A DNA stretch of 64,000 nucleotides from Paludibacteraceae bacterium. Its GTDB lineage: Bacteria; Bacteroidota; Bacteroidia; Bacteroidales; Paludibacteraceae. Shown here piece after piece: positions 6,762 through 15,824 of this stretch (its first letter is position 1; each line of letters opens with the position of its first letter). The notes beneath the pieces were generated by a model. The model saw only the letters and a program-made list of their open reading frames with translations, made no database searches and was not told the DNA's origin. Both the position numbers and the translations under genes were made by a program. Location of the stretch: positions 124,001-188,000 of the forward strand of contig JAFVDX010000009.1 of NCBI GenBank assembly GCA_017478225.1, read 5' to 3'.

Positions 6762-8702
6762 ATGAAAACGAGATTCGCATGGCTCGGTATTGTAGCCGCA
6801 TGTATTTTAGGTATAAGTACTTTTTTTGTCAGTTGTAAGGATGAACTGAACTCTATTGTAGATTATGTGGGTAAAGTTGTTTATGCCGGTACAACAAATC
6901 CCTTTGCCAATTTGGAGGTAAAAGTAACTAATGGTGAAAAGATTCATGTGCTGACTCATACGAATGAGAGCGGCAATTTTTCGCTTAAGGTGAAGGTTGG
7001 AGATATAGATGGCAGTTATTATGTTTTGGTAGGTGATTCATCTTGTGCAACAAAAAAGGTGGACCTTTCGGGTTTTGGTCAGACCCAAGTGGATTTAGGA
7101 ACGATTGAGATAGAAGGTCCCGGATTACCGAGTGTAACGACAGCCCCGATAACAGACATATCAGACGATAAGGCTAATTGTGGTGGGAATGTAACCTCGG
7201 ATGGTCGTTCAACCGTCAGTGCCCGTGGTGTGTGCTGGTCGAAAACGGAATATCCTACGACAAGCGACAGTCATACTATCAATGGTTCAGGCACGGGTGA
7301 GTTCAAGAGCCAAATAACGGGGTTGGAAGCGGGAGCAACTTATTATGTTAGAGCGTATGCAACTAATCGTATAGGAACAGCATACGGTGAACAACGAGTT
7401 ATGTTTTCTCTGACAGGTTTGCCACAAGTGACAACAGATACAATAAGCAGTATTTCAGCGACATCGGCGGTTTGTGGAGGAGAGGTGGCTGCAAATTCAG
7501 GGCATGCAATTACTGCGCGAGGAATTTGTTGGAGTGACAAGACCGCTACTCCCACTACTAATAATGATCATACAGAAGAAGTGGCTACAGTAGGACATTT
7601 TACATCGATGATGATAGGTCTGGAGCGCAATACCACTTATTATGTGCGCGCTTATGCTGTAAATGAAAAAGGTAGTAACTATGGAGAAACAAGGATATTC
7701 ACCACTTTGTCGGGTTTGCCTACGATAATTACTTCAGAGGTGATTGATATTAAAACTACGACTGCTTTAGGTGGAGGAAATGTTACGAGCAATGGTGGTT
7801 ATGTGATAACAGCACGAGGTGTATGCTGGAGTAGCGTTTCATCTACTCCAACTACAGAAGATAGCCATACAAACGAGGTGGCGGACAATGGTGTGTTTAG
7901 TAGTTTAATGACTGACTTGGAGGCAAATGCCACTTATTATGTAAGAGCGTATGCAACCAACGAGGTTGGAACGGCTTATGGAGAAAGTGTAATTTTTAAA
8001 ACAGGCAGTGGACTTCCGATAGTTGAAACCATTGATCCTGGAGAAAATATCACTTCCGGGTCGATTGGTGCTATGGGCAATGTAACAGATGATGGAGGAT
8101 ATGATATAATTGAACGCGGTTTTGTTTATAGCACACTTCCTTATCCTACATTAGGCAATGGAAACAAATTAGAAAGCGGGAAGGGAGTAGGCTATTTTTC
8201 TGCCAATATCACGGATATATTACCAACAATGTACACATATTATATTCGTGCTTATGCAACCAATATAAAAGGAACATCATACGGTGATCAAGTAGTAATC
8301 ACTCCGGAAAGGTCAGAATACTTAAGTTTGAAAACGATGAATTATAGTGGTTATACCTATAAGATAAAGTTCATAGGTTCAATGTCGTGGGAAGATGGTA
8401 AAAAAGCATGCGACAATATGACTTATGGTGGATATTCTGATTGGTTCATGCCTAATGAAGGAGAGGTGCAGGGTATATTAGAGGCATACGGTGTATGGGA
8501 TAAGTCTGTGACAAGTTCTTATTCGATATATGTACATAATGTAAGTGAATTATGGACGAGTAAAGAATCTGGCAGTTCTTATGCATATTACTATTATATC
8601 TACACAGGTTCATATAATAAATATTGGTCTTATGCAAACAGTAGTGCTAGTAAATCACACATTTATGGAGTCTTTGCTGTTCGTAAGTATCGGACGGAGT
8701 AA
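6762..8702 (+). CDS. Repeat lipoprotein with DUF1566-like C-terminus
   Basis: A 646-residue lipoprotein with the lipobox 'TFFVSC' (Cys about 25). Residues about 35-110 resemble a carboxypeptidase-regulatory-like beta domain ('NPFANLEVKVTNGEKIHVL', 'NESGNFSLKV'). Four tandem repeats of about 98 residues follow (nucleotides about 7122-8310), each with 'ARGVCWS', 'PTT', 'GLExxxTYYVRAYATNxxGTAYGE', a fibronectin-III-like module common in Bacteroidales. The last 125 residues fit DUF1566: 'SWEDGKKACDNMTYGGYSDW' then 'MPNEGEV'. It is probably displayed on the cell surface. It is the last gene of the operon, and a strong terminator follows. Confidence 0.75.
   Translation: MKTRFAWLGIVAACILGISTFFVSCKDELNSIVDYVGKVVYAGTTNPFANLEVKVTNGEKIHVLTHTNESGNFSLKVKVGDIDGSYYVLVGDSSCATKKVDLSGFGQTQVDLGTIEIEGPGLPSVTTAPITDISDDKANCGGNVTSDGRSTVSARGVCWSKTEYPTTSDSHTINGSGTGEFKSQITGLEAGATYYVRAYATNRIGTAYGEQRVMFSLTGLPQVTTDTISSISATSAVCGGEVAANSGHAITARGICWSDKTATPTTNNDHTEEVATVGHFTSMMIGLERNTTYYVRAYAVNEKGSNYGETRIFTTLSGLPTIITSEVIDIKTTTALGGGNVTSNGGYVITARGVCWSSVSSTPTTEDSHTNEVADNGVFSSLMTDLEANATYYVRAYATNEVGTAYGESVIFKTGSGLPIVETIDPGENITSGSIGAMGNVTDDGGYDIIERGFVYSTLPYPTLGNGNKLESGKGVGYFSANITDILPTMYTYYIRAYATNIKGTSYGDQVVITPERSEYLSLKTMNYSGYTYKIKFIGSMSWEDGKKACDNMTYGGYSDWFMPNEGEVQGILEAYGVWDKSVTSSYSIYVHNVSELWTSKESGSSYAYYYYIYTGSYNKYWSYANSSASKSHIYGVFAVRKYRTE
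7122..8310 (+). repeat. Four fibronectin-III-like coding repeats
   Basis: Units begin near 7122, 7416, 7712 and 8010 (period about 294-298 bases). The first three are close to each other; the fourth has drifted ('ERGFVYS' in place of 'ARGVCWS'). Confidence 0.75.
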
Positions 8703-8728
8703 TGCTAAAGCATAATTACTGAAGTTTT

Positions 8729-8779
8729 CCACATATTTCGCGTTGAAGTAGAATTTTGGGCGAAATATGTGGTTTTTTT
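8729..8779 (+). terminator. Strong intrinsic terminator of the envelope operon
   Basis: CCACATATTTCGC (8729-8741) pairs perfectly with GCGAAATATGTGG (8760-8772), followed by seven T (8773-8779). Confidence 0.9.
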
Positions 8780-8966
8780 ATTATGGTAGAATAGAGGTCT
8801 TAGAGGACTTAGACCGCTGCGCTGATTTAGAGGTCTTAGAGGATTATGCAGGTTAGATGAAAATTATCACTTAAAAATCATTGCAACGCTTGGAGGCGTT
8901 GCCTGCTTTTATAATCGTAGGCGTTGCTTGCTTCTACGGGGTGTTATTTGTAGTAATGAAAAAGAA
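8780..8966. other. Gene-free stretch with short repeats
   Basis: Contains a 16-base direct repeat, TAGAGGTCTTAGAGGA, at 8792-8807 and 8828-8843, then two neighbouring hairpins: GCAACGC/GCGTTGC (8883-8889/8896-8902) and CGTAG/CTACG (8916-8920/8934-8938). GGCGTTGC occurs in both hairpins. This looks like a small palindromic intergenic element. A frame that would extend the cca protein upstream through it is not supported. Confidence 0.5.
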
Positions 8967-8978
8967 ATTGTACTTTTG
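8947..8978 (+). promoter_or_regulatory. Promoter of cca
   Basis: TTTG (8947-8950), 20 bases, TACTTTTG (8971-8978). The expected start near 8985 lies inside the repeated leader element, giving a leader of about 88 bases. Confidence 0.75.
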
Positions 8979-9065
8979 CAGCCATCATTTGGAGCGTGGT
9001 AGGCATGTCGGTTCTTGCTCGCAACCAAAACAAAAACAGGTAATAACAGATTTGTTATATAGAAG
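8967..9065 (+). repeat. Copy B of the dispersed leader-like element
   Basis: Forms the -7 region and most of the 5' leader of cca. It pairs with copy A (4003-4104, opposite strand). Shared parts are GGTAGGC, the A-rich GCAACCAAAACAAAAACA and the hairpin ATAACA-gatt-TGTTAT. Identity stops 7 bases before the cca ATG. Confidence 0.6.
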
Positions 9066-9072
9066 TAGAATA

Positions 9073-10482
9073 ATGATAATAGAATCTAAGAAAATACATG
9101 ATGAGATATTACATCTGGTAGGTCAGGTGGCTGACGAGATGCAATTGGAGTGTTATGTAATAGGTGGGTGGGTAAGAGATTTGCTACTTCATCGCCCTTC
9201 AAAAGATATAGATATTGTGTGTGTTGGTTCAGGTATAGAATTGGCACGGGCGGTAGCCAAACGATTGGGTAGGTCGTCTCATTTATCAGTGTTTAAGACA
9301 TACGGCACTGCTCAAGTGAAGCGTGAAGATTTAGAATTGGAATTTGTGGGTGCAAGGAAAGAGAGTTATCGCCGTGAGAGCAGGAATCCTATTGTGGAAA
9401 ATGGAACATTACAAGATGACCAGAATAGGCGTGATTTTACCATCAATGCACTTGCTATATGTTTGAATAAGGAGCGTTATGGCGAGTTGCTTGATCCTTT
9501 TGGTGGTGTTTTGGATATGGAGGAATGTATTATTCGCACTCCGCTTTCTCCGGATATTACTTTTTCTGATGATCCACTTCGTATGATGCGTGCAATAAGA
9601 TTTGCCACTCAACTTGGTTTTTATTTATATCCTGAGACATACGATGCGATTGTTCGCAACAAGGAGCGTATAAGAATAATCACAAAAGAGCGTATAAATG
9701 ATGAATTGTGTAAGATAATGCTTTCCCGGAAGCCATCTGTGGGTTGGTTGTTATTATACAAGACGGGTTTGTTGGAGATTATTTTTCCTGAATTGTATGC
9801 GTTGAAGGGTGTTGAAGTAAGAGAAGGAAAGGCTCATAAAGATGTGTTTTTGCATACGCTGCAAGTAGTTGATAATTTGTCGGAACATTCGGATGATTTA
9901 TGGCTTCGTTGGGCGGCGTTATTACATGATATAGGTAAGCCACGGACGAAGCAATGGGAAAATGGAGTGGGTTGGACTTTCTATAATCACAATTACGTAG
10001 GTGCCAAGATGGTACCTCGCATATTTCAGCGCATGAAGTTGCCATTGAATGAAAAGATGCAGTTTGTACAGAAGATGGTGGATTTGCACATGCGTCCAAT
10101 AAATCTTATTGAGGATACGGTGACGGATTCGGCTGTTAGGCGGTTGCTTTTTGAGGCAGGTGATGATATAGAGAGTTTGATGCTTTTATGCGATGCGGAT
10201 ATTACTTCTCGTAATGAACAGAAAGTGCAACGCTTTCATGATAATTACCAATTGGTGCGGCAGAAGATGAAAGACATTGAGGAGAAAGATAGAATTAGAA
10301 ATTTTCAACCACCCGTTAAAGGAGACGAGATAATGCAATTGCTTTCTCTTCCACCTTGTCAGATAGTGGGTGATTTGAAATCAGCCATAAAAGATGCCAT
10401 TCTTGATGGGGTTATCCCCAATGAGTATGAGCCTGCAAAAGAATATCTGATGAAACTTGCAAAGGAGAAAGGGCTTATTTGA
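9073..10482 (+). CDS. cca: CCA tRNA nucleotidyltransferase with HD domain
   Basis: Adds or repairs the 3' CCA of tRNAs, using CTP and ATP. ATG 9073 (469 residues) is chosen because the promoter and leader rule out the longer frame. The class II polymerase head has 'GGWVRDLLLHRPSKDIDIV' (residues 31-49: the GG motif and the catalytic DxD), then 'RRDFTINALAI' and 'DDPLRMMRAIRFATQLGF'. A C-terminal HD domain carries 'WAALLHDIGKP' (about 280-290) and 'DLHMRPI', as in many Bacteroidetes enzymes of this family. It is soluble and of normal length. The next gene begins 1 base after its stop. Confidence 0.92.
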   Translation: MIIESKKIHDEILHLVGQVADEMQLECYVIGGWVRDLLLHRPSKDIDIVCVGSGIELARAVAKRLGRSSHLSVFKTYGTAQVKREDLELEFVGARKESYRRESRNPIVENGTLQDDQNRRDFTINALAICLNKERYGELLDPFGGVLDMEECIIRTPLSPDITFSDDPLRMMRAIRFATQLGFYLYPETYDAIVRNKERIRIITKERINDELCKIMLSRKPSVGWLLLYKTGLLEIIFPELYALKGVEVREGKAHKDVFLHTLQVVDNLSEHSDDLWLRWAALLHDIGKPRTKQWENGVGWTFYNHNYVGAKMVPRIFQRMKLPLNEKMQFVQKMVDLHMRPINLIEDTVTDSAVRRLLFEAGDDIESLMLLCDADITSRNEQKVQRFHDNYQLVRQKMKDIEEKDRIRNFQPPVKGDEIMQLLSLPPCQIVGDLKSAIKDAILDGVIPNEYEPAKEYLMKLAKEKGLI

Positions 10483-10483
10483 T

Positions 10484-12049
10484 ATGTCTAAATGGGTGAA
10501 GATATCAGTTTTGTCCTTTTTAAGGCAGAAAATGCAGTTGTGGAAATTTGCAATGCTGATGAGCATTGTAAATTTGTTATTGTATAATATTCCATTTTTT
10601 GTTTTTGTTTCAAACCATAGTGAATTAACTATATTTTGGTATATATTTTTGCAGTTGAGTTTGTTAATAGTTATGTTATTAGCAAATTTTTTGGCATGTT
10701 ATATACTTGTTTTTTTATTTAGGTATTTTGGTCGTGTTCTAATAGCCATAGGTCATATTATAAGTTCTATTTGTGTTTATTTTGTGTATGTATATAGCAC
10801 AATTATCGACGATAGTATGATAAAGAATGTGCTCAACACTCGTTCTTCTGAGGCGTTGCCATTTGTTAGTTGGCCGTTGTTGTTGACAATCTTATTGATA
10901 GGCGTAGTGCCTGCTATATATGTGCTTGTGCAGAAAATAGATTATGGTACATGGAAGCGTTTTGGAATAGTTTTGGGCAGTGTGATAGGGGTAGTAGGTT
11001 TATTTATCCTACTTAATTTTAACAGGATACTTTGGATAAGTAAATATGATACGGAGTTAGGTGGTTTGCTTATGCCTTGGTCCTATACGGTAAATACGGG
11101 TCGTGTGTTGTCGGCAATGCATAAAGCAAATAAGAAGGAGATTTTATTGCCTGATGGCAGGATAAGGAATGAGGATGAGAAGACTGCTGTGGTATTGGTG
11201 ATAGGTGAGTCGGCGCGGCGGGCAAATTTTTCGCTATATGGTTATGAGAAGCATACCAATCCTTGTTTGGAGTCAATAGGTGGTGTGTATGCTTTGCCGG
11301 CGCGTTCGTGTGCTACATATACAACAGCAGGTACGAAAGCCATTCTTGAATATAAGTCCCAGCGTACTCTATATGAGATTTTGCCTAATTATCTTTATCG
11401 TATGGGAGTGGATGTGGTGTGGAGGACATCTAATTGGGGCGAGCCGCCTGTGCATATAGATGAATATGAGACGAGAGGAAAATTAGCAAAAAGGTATAAA
11501 GAATATATAGATAAAGATTATGATGGGGTGTTGTTTTATAACATCAAGCAAAGAATTATAGATAGTCAGAAAAATAAGGTATTTATAGTTTTGCATACGA
11601 GTACGAGTCATGGTCCGAGTTATAACAGTCATTATCCCAATCGTTTTCAAAAGTTTGTGCCTATAGCAGAGAGTGTGGAGGAGGGTAGGAGTTCAAAGGA
11701 GAAACTTTTTAATGCTTATGACAATACTATTCTTTATACTGATTATTTGTTAGCCAATCTGATAGATAGTCTTAATAGTATAGATCAATGGAAAACTGCG
11801 ATGTTGTTTGTGAGCGATCATGGTGAGTCATTGGGTGAGAATGGTCTTTATATGCATGGTGTGCCTATGAAAGTGGCACCCAAAGAACAATATGAGATAC
11901 CATTTATTGTGTGGACGAAAAATGACTTCCGCACAATAAAGAATTTATCGGATGAGATAGAGCAACATTCTGTATTTCATAGTGTGCTTAATTTGTTTGA
12001 TATAGAGAGTGAGGTATATGATGCAGAGTTGGATATTTTCGAGCGATGA
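10484..12049 (+). CDS. Phosphoethanolamine transferase-like sulfatase-fold enzyme
   Basis: A 521-residue inner-membrane enzyme of the EptA/YhjW family. These proteins transfer phosphoethanolamine from phosphatidylethanolamine to lipid A or other glycans. About five N-terminal membrane helices (residues 1-190) precede a periplasmic domain with 'VLVIGESARRANFSLYGY' (metal-binding Glu near 241), 'CATYTTAGTKAI' (expected nucleophile Thr near 279-283) and 'VSDHGESLGENGLYMHG' (about 443-459). The start at ATG 10484 follows the cca stop by one base. Whether lipid A is the true acceptor cannot be read from sequence. Confidence 0.85.
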   Translation: MSKWVKISVLSFLRQKMQLWKFAMLMSIVNLLLYNIPFFVFVSNHSELTIFWYIFLQLSLLIVMLLANFLACYILVFLFRYFGRVLIAIGHIISSICVYFVYVYSTIIDDSMIKNVLNTRSSEALPFVSWPLLLTILLIGVVPAIYVLVQKIDYGTWKRFGIVLGSVIGVVGLFILLNFNRILWISKYDTELGGLLMPWSYTVNTGRVLSAMHKANKKEILLPDGRIRNEDEKTAVVLVIGESARRANFSLYGYEKHTNPCLESIGGVYALPARSCATYTTAGTKAILEYKSQRTLYEILPNYLYRMGVDVVWRTSNWGEPPVHIDEYETRGKLAKRYKEYIDKDYDGVLFYNIKQRIIDSQKNKVFIVLHTSTSHGPSYNSHYPNRFQKFVPIAESVEEGRSSKEKLFNAYDNTILYTDYLLANLIDSLNSIDQWKTAMLFVSDHGESLGENGLYMHGVPMKVAPKEQYEIPFIVWTKNDFRTIKNLSDEIEQHSVFHSVLNLFDIESEVYDAELDIFER

Positions 12050-12064
12050 AAAAACTGAGAAGTT

Positions 12065-12604
12065 ATGAGTAGATATGATGATATTAGCCAAAGTATTGGC
12101 AATGTTGGTTTTGAGCGAAAGATGTATGATTTGCTCAATAGTGAGGAGTATCGGAAAATGCCGTATCAGACTGTAGATTTAGGTGAAGAGATGTCGGTAA
12201 TAAATCAGAATATATATGGTTGGTGGAAGATGCGTTATTTGTTGGATCATCGCACAAGGTGTGCTTATGAGTTTATGGATGAGTCAAAAAAATTAGTTAC
12301 GGTAACAGATGAAAATATTGCTTGGACAACTCTTAGGAAATTGCCTGAAGAAATTGTTACATTTGCCAAGCGGCATAGTGGTATTTTCCCTACATTTATA
12401 AGAGGCGGATATAAGGATGGCCTTGCGATGGTAGAGTGGCAAATCAATCCCGATGGGAGTTATTATATGGACGATGATGGTTTTGGTATGTCGGACGATG
12501 AGAGGGTATCTTTGTATGGAATAATAGACCGCACGGGCAAAGTGGTTCATAAGTTCCGTTATTTTAGTAAGATGCCTACTCCTGATGGAAATTATTGGCC
12601 ATAA
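12065..12604 (+). CDS. Hypothetical protein
   Basis: A 179-residue soluble protein that I do not recognise. It has no signal peptide or membrane helix. It is rich in aromatic and acidic residues, with 'NIYGWWKMRYLLDHRTRCAY' in the middle and an acidic loop 'YYMDDDGFGMSDDERVSLYG' followed by 'IIDRTGKVVHKFRYF'. It lies 15 bases after the phosphoethanolamine-transferase-like gene on the same strand, so it probably belongs to that transcript. Base composition is like that of its neighbours. Confidence 0.6.
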   Translation: MSRYDDISQSIGNVGFERKMYDLLNSEEYRKMPYQTVDLGEEMSVINQNIYGWWKMRYLLDHRTRCAYEFMDESKKLVTVTDENIAWTTLRKLPEEIVTFAKRHSGIFPTFIRGGYKDGLAMVEWQINPDGSYYMDDDGFGMSDDERVSLYGIIDRTGKVVHKFRYFSKMPTPDGNYWP

Positions 12605-12621
12605 GTCGTATGGTAGTAGTC

Positions 12622-13770
12622 TTATAGATTTTGATATACGGCATTGATAAAGGCTTGTTTATGGTTGTGTCCTGAATGGTTGGGGCGGCAGTTGGTGTAG
12701 AGGATTAAGATAAGTTGGTTTTGCATGTCAATAATATAGTCGGTGCCGTACATACCTCCCCATCTGACAGTATTTTTGTTGAATTGTTTAGAGTCAAGAA
12801 AGACATCCCATGCGAAACCGAATCCTAAGGTATCGGATCTGATAGTGCCAACATGATTTTGCTTGATGAGTTGAAGGGTATGCGGTTGAAGTATTTGAAT
12901 GGTTTTTTGAGGCTGTTGGTGAGTAATGTATGAGCCGTTGTTGAGAACCATTTGGCAGAAGTGTGCATAATCTTCGATTGTACCGCAAAGTCCTGCTGAG
13001 GGAGATGGATATGAGTCGGGAGCAAAAAGATTTTCGGTTTCTTCTACTTTCTTGATACCGCATGTGTCAGCCTGATAAAGGGTTACTAAACGGGTTTGGA
13101 GTGAGTCGGGCAGATAGAAAAAAGTATTTGTCATTTCCAGTGGTGTGAGGATATGTTTTTGTATATATTCTACATAGTTTTCTTCGGATATGATTTCGAT
13201 GAGTCTGCCGATAATATCTGTATTATTAGCATAAGTGAATTTCTCTCCGGGTTGGTGTGCGAGTGGTAATTGCGCCATTCGCTCAACATTTTCTTGAAGA
13301 GAGATTTTTTCTCCGGAGTTATGTGCGAGTGCTTGTATGTTATCGAATTTTTTTTCCCATAAGTTGTCATAGCAGATGCCTGAGGTATGTGTGAGCAAAT
13401 GGAAAATAGTGATTCCTTTTCCTGCGTATTGTGGAATATATTTTTCTACAGGGTCATTTAGGTTGACGAGTCCTTTTTCATAGAGTTGCATGAATGCAAC
13501 AACTGTGATGGCTTTGGTTTGTGAGGCGAGTCTGAAAAGGTTGTTGGTTTGGCATTTTTGTTGGTGTTCGATATTGCTATATCCATAGGCTTTACAATGA
13601 ATTATTTTACCATCTTTTTCGACATAGGCGACTGCATTAGGTAGCCAACAACTATCGATGAATTGTTGAATTGTGGAGTCAACAGAGTGAGATAATTGTT
13701 GGTTGGAGCATGCGGTGGAAAATAGCGTAAATAAAGCGAGTAGGTAATATAAGTGCGGTTTGAAGGACAT
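12622..13770 (-). CDS. Serine hydrolase of the beta-lactamase (class C/EstB) family
   Basis: A 382-residue lipoprotein with the lipobox 'LFSTAC' (Cys21). The fold is that of class C beta-lactamases and related esterases or peptidases. It has the S-x-x-K motif 'SQTK' (Ser83, Lys86), Y-x-N at 'YAN' (Tyr180, Asn182), and near the C-terminus 'WGGMYGTDYIID' in the place of the KTG/HTG box. The substrate is unknown; such lipoproteins are usually esterases or D-amino peptidases, and this is not evidence for drug resistance. It converges on the upstream hypothetical gene with 17 bases between them. Confidence 0.85.
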   Translation of the reverse strand: MSFKPHLYYLLALFTLFSTACSNQQLSHSVDSTIQQFIDSCWLPNAVAYVEKDGKIIHCKAYGYSNIEHQQKCQTNNLFRLASQTKAITVVAFMQLYEKGLVNLNDPVEKYIPQYAGKGITIFHLLTHTSGICYDNLWEKKFDNIQALAHNSGEKISLQENVERMAQLPLAHQPGEKFTYANNTDIIGRLIEIISEENYVEYIQKHILTPLEMTNTFFYLPDSLQTRLVTLYQADTCGIKKVEETENLFAPDSYPSPSAGLCGTIEDYAHFCQMVLNNGSYITHQQPQKTIQILQPHTLQLIKQNHVGTIRSDTLGFGFAWDVFLDSKQFNKNTVRWGGMYGTDYIIDMQNQLILILYTNCRPNHSGHNHKQAFINAVYQNL

Positions 13771-13800
13771 AAGTTAAAATAAATTAGAGAATTGATATGG

Positions 13801-13832
13801 CAAAGTTACGTGATAGTTTTAAGATATGCAAA
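13801..13832 (-). promoter_or_regulatory. Promoter of the serine hydrolase gene
   Basis: On the minus strand TTTG (13832-13829), 20 bases, TAACTTTG (13808-13801), about 30 bases before the ATG at 13770. Confidence 0.7.
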
Positions 13833-13904
13833 TAGTTATTTGGCACAAAAATTGTAAAATAGTGGAGTGTTATATAATCAATTGTAAAAAAATACTTTAT
13901 AGAT

Positions 13905-14897
13905 ATGCAACAAGTAGATATTCGTCAACTTCAGGAACTCATAGATCGCGAGAGTTCTTTTGTAGATGCCCTTCAGATGGGTATGAATAAAGTTATAGTA
14001 GGTCAGAAACATTTGATAGAGAGTTTGTTGATAGGTTTGCTCAGCGATGGTCATATATTGCTTGAGGGTGTTCCCGGATTGGCAAAGACTCTTGCTATCA
14101 AGACTCTTGCGGATTTGATTAAGGCTGATTTCAGTCGTATTCAGTTTACACCTGATTTGCTCCCTGCAGATGTTCTTGGAACTCAGATATATTCGCAGAA
14201 GACGGAAGAATTTAAGATTAAGCGTGGTCCTATATTTGCTAATTTTGTATTAGCCGATGAGATTAACCGTGCTCCTGCAAAAGTTCAGTCGGCTTTGCTT
14301 GAGGCGATGCAAGAGCGTCAGATAACTATAGGTGATGACACATTCAAATTGCAGGAACCTTTTTTGGTTTTAGCCACTCAAAACCCTATTGAGCAAGAAG
14401 GAACTTACCCATTGCCTGAGGCCCAAACAGATCGTTTTATGTTGAAGGTAGTGATAGGTTATCCAAAGAAGGAAGAGGAGCAACAGATAATTCGTCAGCA
14501 AATAGCCTCAGAGAAGGTGCAAGTGTTGCCTATATTGGCCAAGGAGGATATACTCAAAGCACGCAAAATAGTTCAGCAGGTGTATATAGATGAAAAGATA
14601 GAAAAGTATATTGTAGATATAGTATTTGCGACTCGTGAGCCGGCCCAATATGGTTTAGAAAAGTTGAGGAATATGATTAGTTTTGGTGCGTCTCCTCGTG
14701 CAAGTATAAATTTAGCGTTGGCTGCTCGTGCATACGCGTTTATACATCGCAGGGGTTATGTTATACCAGAGGATATCCGTGCTATATGTTATGATGTATT
14801 GCGTCATAGAATAGGTTTGACATACGAGGCAGAGGCTCAGAATATTACTTCCGAAGATATAATAACAGAGATATTGAATAAAGTAGAAGTGCCCTAA
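13905..14897 (+). CDS. MoxR family AAA ATPase
   Basis: A 330-residue MoxR ATPase, which acts as a chaperone-like partner of von Willebrand-type proteins. Walker A 'GVPGLAKT' (residues 55-62), Walker B 'FVLADEINRAP' (Asp118-Glu119), sensor 1 'VLATQNPIEQEGTYPLPEAQ' and the C-terminal lid with 'ASPRASINLALAARAYA' are all intact. Its last base is the first base of the ATG of the DUF58 gene, the usual coupling of this pair in Bacteroidetes Bat operons. No convincing promoter was found in the 134 bases upstream. Confidence 0.93.
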   Translation: MQQVDIRQLQELIDRESSFVDALQMGMNKVIVGQKHLIESLLIGLLSDGHILLEGVPGLAKTLAIKTLADLIKADFSRIQFTPDLLPADVLGTQIYSQKTEEFKIKRGPIFANFVLADEINRAPAKVQSALLEAMQERQITIGDDTFKLQEPFLVLATQNPIEQEGTYPLPEAQTDRFMLKVVIGYPKKEEEQQIIRQQIASEKVQVLPILAKEDILKARKIVQQVYIDEKIEKYIVDIVFATREPAQYGLEKLRNMISFGASPRASINLALAARAYAFIHRRGYVIPEDIRAICYDVLRHRIGLTYEAEAQNITSEDIITEILNKVEVP

Positions 14898-15787
14898 TGA
14901 CAAGTGAAGAATTACTACAAAAGGTTCGCAAGATTGAGATAAAGACTCATGGATTGAGTAAGCAGATTTTTGCGGGCGAGTACCATAGCCAGTTTAAGGG
15001 GAAGGGTATGGCATTTAGCGAGGTGCGTGAATATCAACTTGGTGACGATGTGCGTCAGATTGATTGGAATGTAACTGCTCGTTTGAACAAGCCATATATC
15101 AAAGTGTTTGAAGAGGAGCGTGAGTTGACGGTTATGTTGCTTGTGGATGTGTCTGGTAGTAGGAATTTTGGTACAATAGGTCAGCAGAAGCGTGATATGA
15201 TAGCCGAGATAGCGGCAACATTGGCATTCTCCACGATAGAAAATAATGACAAAGTGGGTGTGGTGTTTTTTTCTGATAAGATAGAGAAATATATTCCTGC
15301 AAAGAAGGGTAAGCAGCATGTGCTTCGAATTATTCGTGAGTTGATAGAATATGAGCCTGAGTCTTCGGGAACAGATATTGCCGCAGCGTTAGAGTATTTT
15401 GCGAATGCTCAGAAGCGCAGGTGTACGGCATTTTTGATATCTGATTTGATACTGACAGGTAATTTCAGTCAGAAGTCAGGAAAGTTACGACTTGAGCAGC
15501 CGCTTATGATAGCCCAAAACAAGCATGATTTGCAGGTGATACAAGTATATGATTGTCGTGATGCCGAGATGCCAGATGTAGGTCTTTTGAAAGTTAAAGA
15601 TGCAGAGACCGGAAAGCGGATATGGGTGGATACTTCAAGTGAGGATGTCAGGCTCGGTTATTCTACATCATGGCAGGCGCAGCAGAAGGCACTTGAGCAA
15701 CTTTTTACTCGTACAGGCACGCGAAGTATTAGTGTAAGAACGGATGAAGATTATGTGAAAGCACTGATGCGACTTTTTAAAAGATAG
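14897..15787 (+). CDS. DUF58 domain protein
   Basis: A 296-residue soluble protein of the DUF58 family. It has the family signature 'GDDVRQIDWNVTARLNKPYIKVFEEERE' region (residues about 49-76) and a VWA-like metal site 'LLVDVSGSRNFG' (Asp84, Ser86, Ser88). It usually works with the MoxR ATPase encoded just upstream, with which it overlaps by one base. The role is not settled; Bat-type systems are linked to aerotolerance and envelope stress. A 37-base gap leads to the BatD-like gene. Confidence 0.92.
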   Translation: MTSEELLQKVRKIEIKTHGLSKQIFAGEYHSQFKGKGMAFSEVREYQLGDDVRQIDWNVTARLNKPYIKVFEEERELTVMLLVDVSGSRNFGTIGQQKRDMIAEIAATLAFSTIENNDKVGVVFFSDKIEKYIPAKKGKQHVLRIIRELIEYEPESSGTDIAAALEYFANAQKRRCTAFLISDLILTGNFSQKSGKLRLEQPLMIAQNKHDLQVIQVYDCRDAEMPDVGLLKVKDAETGKRIWVDTSSEDVRLGYSTSWQAQQKALEQLFTRTGTRSISVRTDEDYVKALMRLFKR

Positions 15788-15824
15788 ATTTTATAGAATA
15801 ATATTAGTCAATAAGAATTCATAT

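Noticed and set aside
7122..8310. CRISPR or mobile repeat cluster
   Set aside because: The period is close to 296 bases and in frame; these are protein domain repeats.
8881..9072. N-terminal extension of the cca protein
   Set aside because: The extra 64 residues would cover a good promoter and a leader element repeated elsewhere in the window, and do not resemble the family.
12622..13770. Beta-lactamase resistance gene
   Set aside because: The SxxK and YxN motifs are shared by esterases and peptidases of the same fold; the lipoprotein form and WGG in the third box argue for a housekeeping hydrolase.
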